Part shown: positions 60,021 to 64,000 of the stretch, piece after piece
Position numbering within the stretch: position 1 is the first letter of the stretch
How the letters are laid out: the number at the start of each line of letters is the position of its first letter
From: CAXSBR01 sp964252015
Lineage (GTDB): Bacteria; Actinomycetota; Actinomycetes; Mycobacteriales; Jatrophihabitantaceae
Length of the DNA: 64,000 bases
Direction of reading: 5' to 3'
Assembly (NCBI GenBank): GCA_964252015.1
Contig: CAXULW010000014.1
Coordinates: 31,313 to 95,312, forward strand
Notes under the pieces: model-generated
The model's input: only the letters and a program-made list of their open reading frames with translations
What the model was told of the DNA's origin: nothing
Databases searched by the model: none
Position numbers and translations under genes: made by a program

Positions 60021-61088
60021 GTGAGCGTTGCCTCGGGGACCACACTGGCGGCTGTCCACACCGTGCTGCCGCCGAACCGCTATGACCAGAGCGTGCTCAC
60101 CGACGCGTTCGCCGAGGTGTGCCTGGGCCCGGACGCCAACCACGAACTCGTCCGCCGCCTGCACGCGAACACCAAGGTGGAGTCGCGCCACCTGGCCCTG
60201 CCGTTGGCGCGCTACGTGGCGATGCGTGATTTCGGCGAGGCGAACGACGCGTTCGTCGAGCACGCGGTCGAGATGGGTACGCAGGCGATCGAGGGCGCCC
60301 TGGCCGACGCCGGCCTGCAGGCGGACGAGGTGGACGTGATCATGTCCACCACGGTGACCGGTGTGGCCGTGCCCTCGATCGAGGCACGGATCGCCCACCG
60401 GATCGGTCTGCGTCCCGATGTGCGCCGGGTGCCCCTGTTCGGCTTGGGATGCGTGGCCGGTGCGGCCGGGATTGCCCGCATGCACGATCTGCTCCTCGGC
60501 CGTCCCGACGGCGTCGGCGTGCTGCTGTCGGTCGAGCTGTGCTCGCTCACGGTGCAGCGCGGGGACCGCTCCGTGCCCAACCTGGTGGCCAGCGGCCTGT
60601 TCGGCGACGGTGCCGCGGCCGTCGTCGCGGTCGGCGCCAACCGCACGGCGTCCGGACCGCGGGTGCTCGACTCGCGCAGCCACCTGTACCCCGACACGGA
60701 AAGGACGATGGGCTGGGACGTCGGACCCACCGGGCTGAAGATCGTGCTCGACGCCGAGGTGCCGGGTCTGGTCCGCAAGTACCTCGGCGACGACATCCGT
60801 GAGTTCCTGTCCGACCACGGGCTCGCCGTGCAAGACGTCGCGGCCTGGGTGTCGCATCCGGGCGGGCCGAAGGTGATCGAGGCGATCGAGAGCGAGCTCA
60901 TGCTGCCCGGCTCGCCGCTGGAGATGACGTGGCGCTCATTGGCCCGGGTGGGCAACCTGTCCTCGGCGTCGGTGCTGCACGTGCTGGCCGACACGTTGGC
61001 CGAACGCCCGCCACCGCCAGGTACACCGGGTTTACTGCTGGCTATGGGCCCGGGTTTCTGTTCCGAACTCGTGCTGCTCGAGTGGTGA
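60021..61088 (+). CDS. Type III polyketide synthase
   Basis: A 355-residue chalcone-synthase-fold enzyme that extends acyl-CoA starters with malonyl-CoA to make pyrones, resorcinols or related rings. Catalytic Cys144 (GLGCVAGAAG), His279 (WVSHPGGPKV) and Asn312 (RVGNLSSASV) are all present. The organisation with a following methyltransferase and flavoprotein is like the Streptomyces srsABC phenolic-lipid operon, so alkylresorcinol or alkylpyrone lipids are a reasonable guess. GTG start at 60021. Confidence 0.94.
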   Translation: MSVASGTTLAAVHTVLPPNRYDQSVLTDAFAEVCLGPDANHELVRRLHANTKVESRHLALPLARYVAMRDFGEANDAFVEHAVEMGTQAIEGALADAGLQADEVDVIMSTTVTGVAVPSIEARIAHRIGLRPDVRRVPLFGLGCVAGAAGIARMHDLLLGRPDGVGVLLSVELCSLTVQRGDRSVPNLVASGLFGDGAAAVVAVGANRTASGPRVLDSRSHLYPDTERTMGWDVGPTGLKIVLDAEVPGLVRKYLGDDIREFLSDHGLAVQDVAAWVSHPGGPKVIEAIESELMLPGSPLEMTWRSLARVGNLSSASVLHVLADTLAERPPPPGTPGLLLAMGPGFCSELVLLEW

Positions 61089-61115
61089 GAACGCCGTCCC
61101 GAAAAGGGGTGTGAC

Positions 61116-61679
61116 GTGAGCGCCTATGCGGCCTACGTCGGCCTCGTCGCCGCCGTGGGGGTGGAACGGTTGGCCGAACTGGTCGTGTCGATGCGCAACC
61201 TGCGGTGGAGCCGGGCCCGCGGGGGACGCGAATTCGGCCAGGGCCACTACCCGGCGATGGTCGTGCTGCACACCGGGCTCCTGCTCGCCTGCGTGCTCGA
61301 GTCGGGCTTGGCGCACCGACCGATCCTGGCCGTTCTCGCCTGGCCCATGGTGGCGGTCGTTCTGCTGGCCCAGGCCTTGCGCTGGTGGTGCATCGTCACC
61401 CTTGGCCCGCGGTGGAACACGCGCGTAGTCGTGGTGCCCGGCTTGGCGCTGGTGGCCCGCGGCCCGTACCGCCGGCTGAGCCACCCGAACTACGTGGCCG
61501 TGATCGCCGAGGGGATCGCGTTGCCGCTGGTCGGAACGGCGTGGATCACCGCGATCACGTTCACCGTGCTCAACGCCATCCTGCTGCGGGTTCGGATCAC
61601 GACCGAGAACGCCGCTCTCGCCGCGGCGGCGGACGCGCCGGTTTGGACGGACGAGCCGAGCGTTCGGCCGCCCGGGTGA
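61116..61679 (+). CDS. Isoprenylcysteine carboxyl methyltransferase family protein
   Basis: A 187-residue membrane methyltransferase with four to five helices. The C-terminal SAM-binding part is VARGPYRRLSHPNYVAVIAE and the conserved RVRITTENAAL. In type III PKS operons such proteins (SrsB) O-methylate the polyketide product. It lies 27 bp after the PKS, and its TGA overlaps the following GTG (GTGA). GTG start at 61116 after AAAAGGGGTG. Confidence 0.92.
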   Translation: MSAYAAYVGLVAAVGVERLAELVVSMRNLRWSRARGGREFGQGHYPAMVVLHTGLLLACVLESGLAHRPILAVLAWPMVAVVLLAQALRWWCIVTLGPRWNTRVVVVPGLALVARGPYRRLSHPNYVAVIAEGIALPLVGTAWITAITFTVLNAILLRVRITTENAALAAAADAPVWTDEPSVRPPG

Positions 61680-62716
61680 GCCACACGCACGACGTGATCG
61701 TCGTCGGCGGAGGGCCGGTCGGGCTGGCCACCGCGCTGTACGGGGCCCAGGCCGGTCTCGACGTGGTCGTGTACGAGTCGCGCTCCGGCCCCGTCGACAA
61801 GGCCTGCGGTGAAGGCCTCATGCCCGGCGCCGTGGGTCGCCTGCGCGCCCTGGGCGTGGAGCCCGACGGGCGTCCGTTCGCGGGAATCGCTTATGTGGAC
61901 GGAAGAAACCGGGCCGAGGGACGGTTCCGGCACGGGCCGGGACTCGGCGTGCGCCGCACGACCCTGCACCACGCGCTCGTCACCGCGGCCCAGGACGCGG
62001 GCGTCGTCATCGTCAACGAACGGGCCGAGCACCCCGCGCTCGACGGGGACAGCGTTCAGGTCGGTTCCCGCCGCGCCCGCTACCTGGTGGCCGCCGACGG
62101 GCTGCACTCACCCATCCGTCGCCGCCTGGGCCTCGACGAGCCCAGCGCGGCCGGTCACCGGTGGGGGTTGCGCCGGCACTACCGCCTCGCTGCGTGGACC
62201 GACCTGGTCGAGGTGCACTGGCCCGGGCCCAGTACCGACGAACGCTCCGAGGCCTACGTGACGCCCGTCGGTGACGACCTCGTCGGGGTGGCCGTCCTGT
62301 CCGAGCGGCCCGGGTCGTTCGACGATCACCTGGCCACCTTCCCGATGTTGCGCGAGCGGCTGGGCGGTGCCCGGTTCGGGTCCACGTTGGGGGCCGGGCC
62401 GCTTCGGCAGCGCAGCCGTAGCCGGGTGCACGGGCGGGTGCTGCTGGTGGGCGACGCGGCCGGGTACGTCGACGCGTTGACCGGTGAAGGCATCGCGGTG
62501 GGCCTGGCGTCGGCGCAGGCCCTGATCGAGTGCATCAGTGCCGGGCGGGTGGCCGATTACGAGCGCCAGTGGCGGCGCGCTTCGCGGCGTTACCGCGCGT
62601 TGACCAGCGGGCTGCTCTGGTCTCGGCGTAAGCCCCGGGTGGCCCGGGCCATCGTTCCCGCGGCGGCGCGTTGTCCGCGACTGTTCCGGGCCGCGGTCGA
62701 TCAGCTGGCCCGATAG
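61676..62716 (+). CDS. FAD-dependent oxidoreductase (SrsC/geranylgeranyl-reductase-like)
   Basis: A 346-residue PHBH-fold flavoprotein. DVIVVGGGPVGLATALYGAQ binds ADP, DKACGEGLMPGAV resembles the geranylgeranyl-reductase motif, VAADGLHSPIRRRLG is the second nucleotide motif and VLLVGDAAGYVDALTGEGIA the FAD ribityl site. It would hydroxylate or reduce the PKS product. GTG at 61676 overlaps the methyltransferase stop, so the three genes are one translation unit. Confidence 0.92.
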   Translation: MSHTHDVIVVGGGPVGLATALYGAQAGLDVVVYESRSGPVDKACGEGLMPGAVGRLRALGVEPDGRPFAGIAYVDGRNRAEGRFRHGPGLGVRRTTLHHALVTAAQDAGVVIVNERAEHPALDGDSVQVGSRRARYLVAADGLHSPIRRRLGLDEPSAAGHRWGLRRHYRLAAWTDLVEVHWPGPSTDERSEAYVTPVGDDLVGVAVLSERPGSFDDHLATFPMLRERLGGARFGSTLGAGPLRQRSRSRVHGRVLLVGDAAGYVDALTGEGIAVGLASAQALIECISAGRVADYERQWRRASRRYRALTSGLLWSRRKPRVARAIVPAAARCPRLFRAAVDQLAR

Positions 62717-62782
62717 CGGAAGGAAGGGCCCCGCCGCGCAGCTCCACGGGGGGGTGGGAGGGCTACGCGGCGGGGACGCTCA

Positions 62783-63871
62783 TCAGTATCGGCCCGTCCA
62801 GGCCAATTGCCACGTAACCGGGCCGAGCAACCCGGTCTGCGGCAGCTTATTGAGCCGTTGTAAGCGCTTGACCACGCCGAGAGTCTGCGGGCCGAACGTT
62901 CCCGAGCCGGTCAGGATCGAACCGCGGCGGTGCATCTGCCGCTGGAACTGCGCAACGGTCGAGCTGTGGGTGCCGACTGACCAATATGTCGTGCCCGGGA
63001 ACGCGGGCGCGGCACGAACCGGGCCGACCGTGGCCGCGACCGGAGCCGCAGCCGGAGCCGGAGCCCGGGTCGTGCTGGCCGAGCCGGAATCGCGGTAGGT
63101 GCCCGTCCAGGCCAGCTTCCAGGTCACCGGACCGAGCAGACCGGTCTGGGCCAGCCCGTTCTGGCCCTGGATGCGCTTGACGACGGCCAGCGTGTTCGGG
63201 CCGAAGTAGCCGCTACCGACGAGGATGGACCCGCGCTTGTGCATCTGCGCCTGCCAGCGGGCCACGGTCGAGTTGTGGCTGCCGAGTTCGGCGTAGCTCG
63301 ATCCGGGCCAGGCCGGTGCCCCCGACGTGGGGGCGGTGGGCTGGCCCGGCTGGTGCGTGCTGCTGTCCGACGCGCCCAGGTTGGAGCCGCCGGCGATCGT
63401 GATGTCGCTGATGTGGCCCGAGCGGGCGTCGGAGTCCTCGCGCAGGCCGAGGATGCTCGCGCACGTCCACGGCTGCCAGCCGCGTTCCCGGTACAGGATG
63501 AGCGCGCGGGCGTCCTGCTCGGCCTTGGACGCGTGGTTCGGATAGCCGCGGCCGCCGACGCTGCGCCAGGTGCCGAGGTTGAACTGGTACGCGCCGTAGT
63601 AGCCGTTGCCGGTATTGATCGAGTAGTCGTTGCTCGACTCGCAGTTGCGCAACCGGGCCCAGGACGACGAGGACGGGTCGGCCGAGGCGCCGGTCAGGGG
63701 CACGACGAGGCTGAGCACGACGGCGCCGACCGCTCCTGCGCCCAGGGCACTGGCAACGATCCGGCGGGGCCGTCGCGTCGGTGCCGTGGCCGGATGCGGC
63801 CCTGGTTCCGGGGACTCGTCGACGTCGAGGTCGAAGAACGACTGGCCGGTTCGGGTGCGCGTGCTGGACAA
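62783..63871 (-). CDS. Resuscitation-promoting-factor-like cell-wall hydrolase with two peptidoglycan-binding repeats
   Basis: A 362-residue secreted protein. One membrane/signal helix (VASALGAGAVGAVVLSLVVP) precedes an Rpf-type lysozyme-like domain: WARLRNCESSNDYSINTGNG with catalytic Glu, YYGAYQFNLGTWRSVGGRGY and RGWQPWTCA. Two homologous C-terminal repeats follow (WQAQMHKRGSILVGSGYFGP and FQRQMHRRGSILTGSGTFGP, each ending LLGPVTWKLAW or similar). It remodels peptidoglycan during growth or exit from dormancy. TTG at 63871 is chosen because GGAGGG lies 10 nt upstream; a GTG at 63940 in the same frame is an alternative. Confidence 0.88.
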   Translation of the reverse strand: MSSTRTRTGQSFFDLDVDESPEPGPHPATAPTRRPRRIVASALGAGAVGAVVLSLVVPLTGASADPSSSSWARLRNCESSNDYSINTGNGYYGAYQFNLGTWRSVGGRGYPNHASKAEQDARALILYRERGWQPWTCASILGLREDSDARSGHISDITIAGGSNLGASDSSTHQPGQPTAPTSGAPAWPGSSYAELGSHNSTVARWQAQMHKRGSILVGSGYFGPNTLAVVKRIQGQNGLAQTGLLGPVTWKLAWTGTYRDSGSASTTRAPAPAAAPVAATVGPVRAAPAFPGTTYWSVGTHSSTVAQFQRQMHRRGSILTGSGTFGPQTLGVVKRLQRLNKLPQTGLLGPVTWQLAWTGRY

Positions 63872-64000
63872 GATGGGGGTTCCCTCCGAGCGCCGACCCC
63901 GGCGGCCGGGCTGGGCGCGGCGTCGTTCGGACGCCGTCACCGCAGCGTCAGACGGTATGACGTGATCCCTCGTTGAGGGGTTGCGGGCCGGGGCCTCACT

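Noticed and set aside
63872..64000. c-di-AMP (ydaO) riboswitch upstream of the Rpf-like gene
   Set aside because: Such riboswitches are common before rpf genes, but the conserved ydaO core was not recognisable in the visible leader.

Overview
The window is chromosomal DNA from a high-GC actinobacterium. Support for this: GTG and TTG starts, a mycothiol-type DsbA protein, DUF4193, DUF4282 and DUF5130 proteins, a truncated haemoglobin O, an Rpf-type cell-wall hydrolase and five dispersed tRNA genes. From about 3.3 to 33 kb the gene order matches the block I recall in Mycobacterium as valS-clpX-clpP2-clpP1-tig-rpiB-DsbA-pepN-HNH-glbO-aglA-thioesterase-ettA-ssb. The first 2.4 kb match the Streptomyces order thiolase / methylmalonyl-CoA epimerase / Scy-FilP coiled-coil protein. 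The genus cannot be fixed from this alone.

Layout. 0-3.3 kb: partial thiolase, MCE, a DivIVA-like coiled-coil protein, and a decayed pair ending in a frameshifted DUF6188 gene. 3.4-11 kb: valS and the proteostasis set clpX, clpP2, clpP1 and trigger factor, the last with an extreme poly-Asp tail. 11.1-24 kb: tRNA-Pro and tRNA-Gly, a SpoIIE-type phosphatase, rpiB, a CtaG-like protein, DsbA/Rv2466c, PepN, small membrane proteins, an amidase, an HNH protein, MscS and globin. 24-33 kb: a two-component system with a candidate operator in its divergent promoter, a DUF5666-like secreted protein, a GH13 glucosidase, a thioesterase, EttA, SSB and tRNA-Arg.

33-49 kb is more accessory. It has gene debris, DUF4193, a large multi-PAS GGDEF-EAL protein, an SDR and an acetyl-xylan-esterase-like hydrolase. 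It also has TerC behind a yybP-ykoY-type Mn2+ riboswitch, a PucR regulator, a GreA-like protein and a membrane protein. Next come two AIM24 paralogues divergent from an SPFH protein, all three carrying zinc ribbons, then TetR, Orn and tRNA-His.

49.2-51.7 kb: tRNA-Lys is followed by a small island with an Ltp-type lipoprotein (a family linked to phage superinfection exclusion) and a mazEF-type toxin-antitoxin pair. 51.7-54.3 kb: a translationally coupled acyl-CoA-dehydrogenase-like / PIG-L / glycosyltransferase operon. 54.5-62.7 kb: a UbiA prenyltransferase and a type III PKS / ICMT / flavoprotein operon are separated by a two-component flavin monooxygenase set, an SDR and two pseudogenes (zinc alcohol dehydrogenase and ABC sugar-binding lipoprotein). 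The window closes with an Rpf-like protein.

The most unusual structural signal is a recurring family of short tandem arrays, often 13 bp in period, placed exactly at gene 3' ends. At rpiB, the HNH gene, the histidine kinase and ubiA the last codons plus the stop codon are iterated two to five times. At tRNA-Arg the 3' end of the tRNA is iterated, and a 13-bp array also lies downstream of tRNA-Pro.
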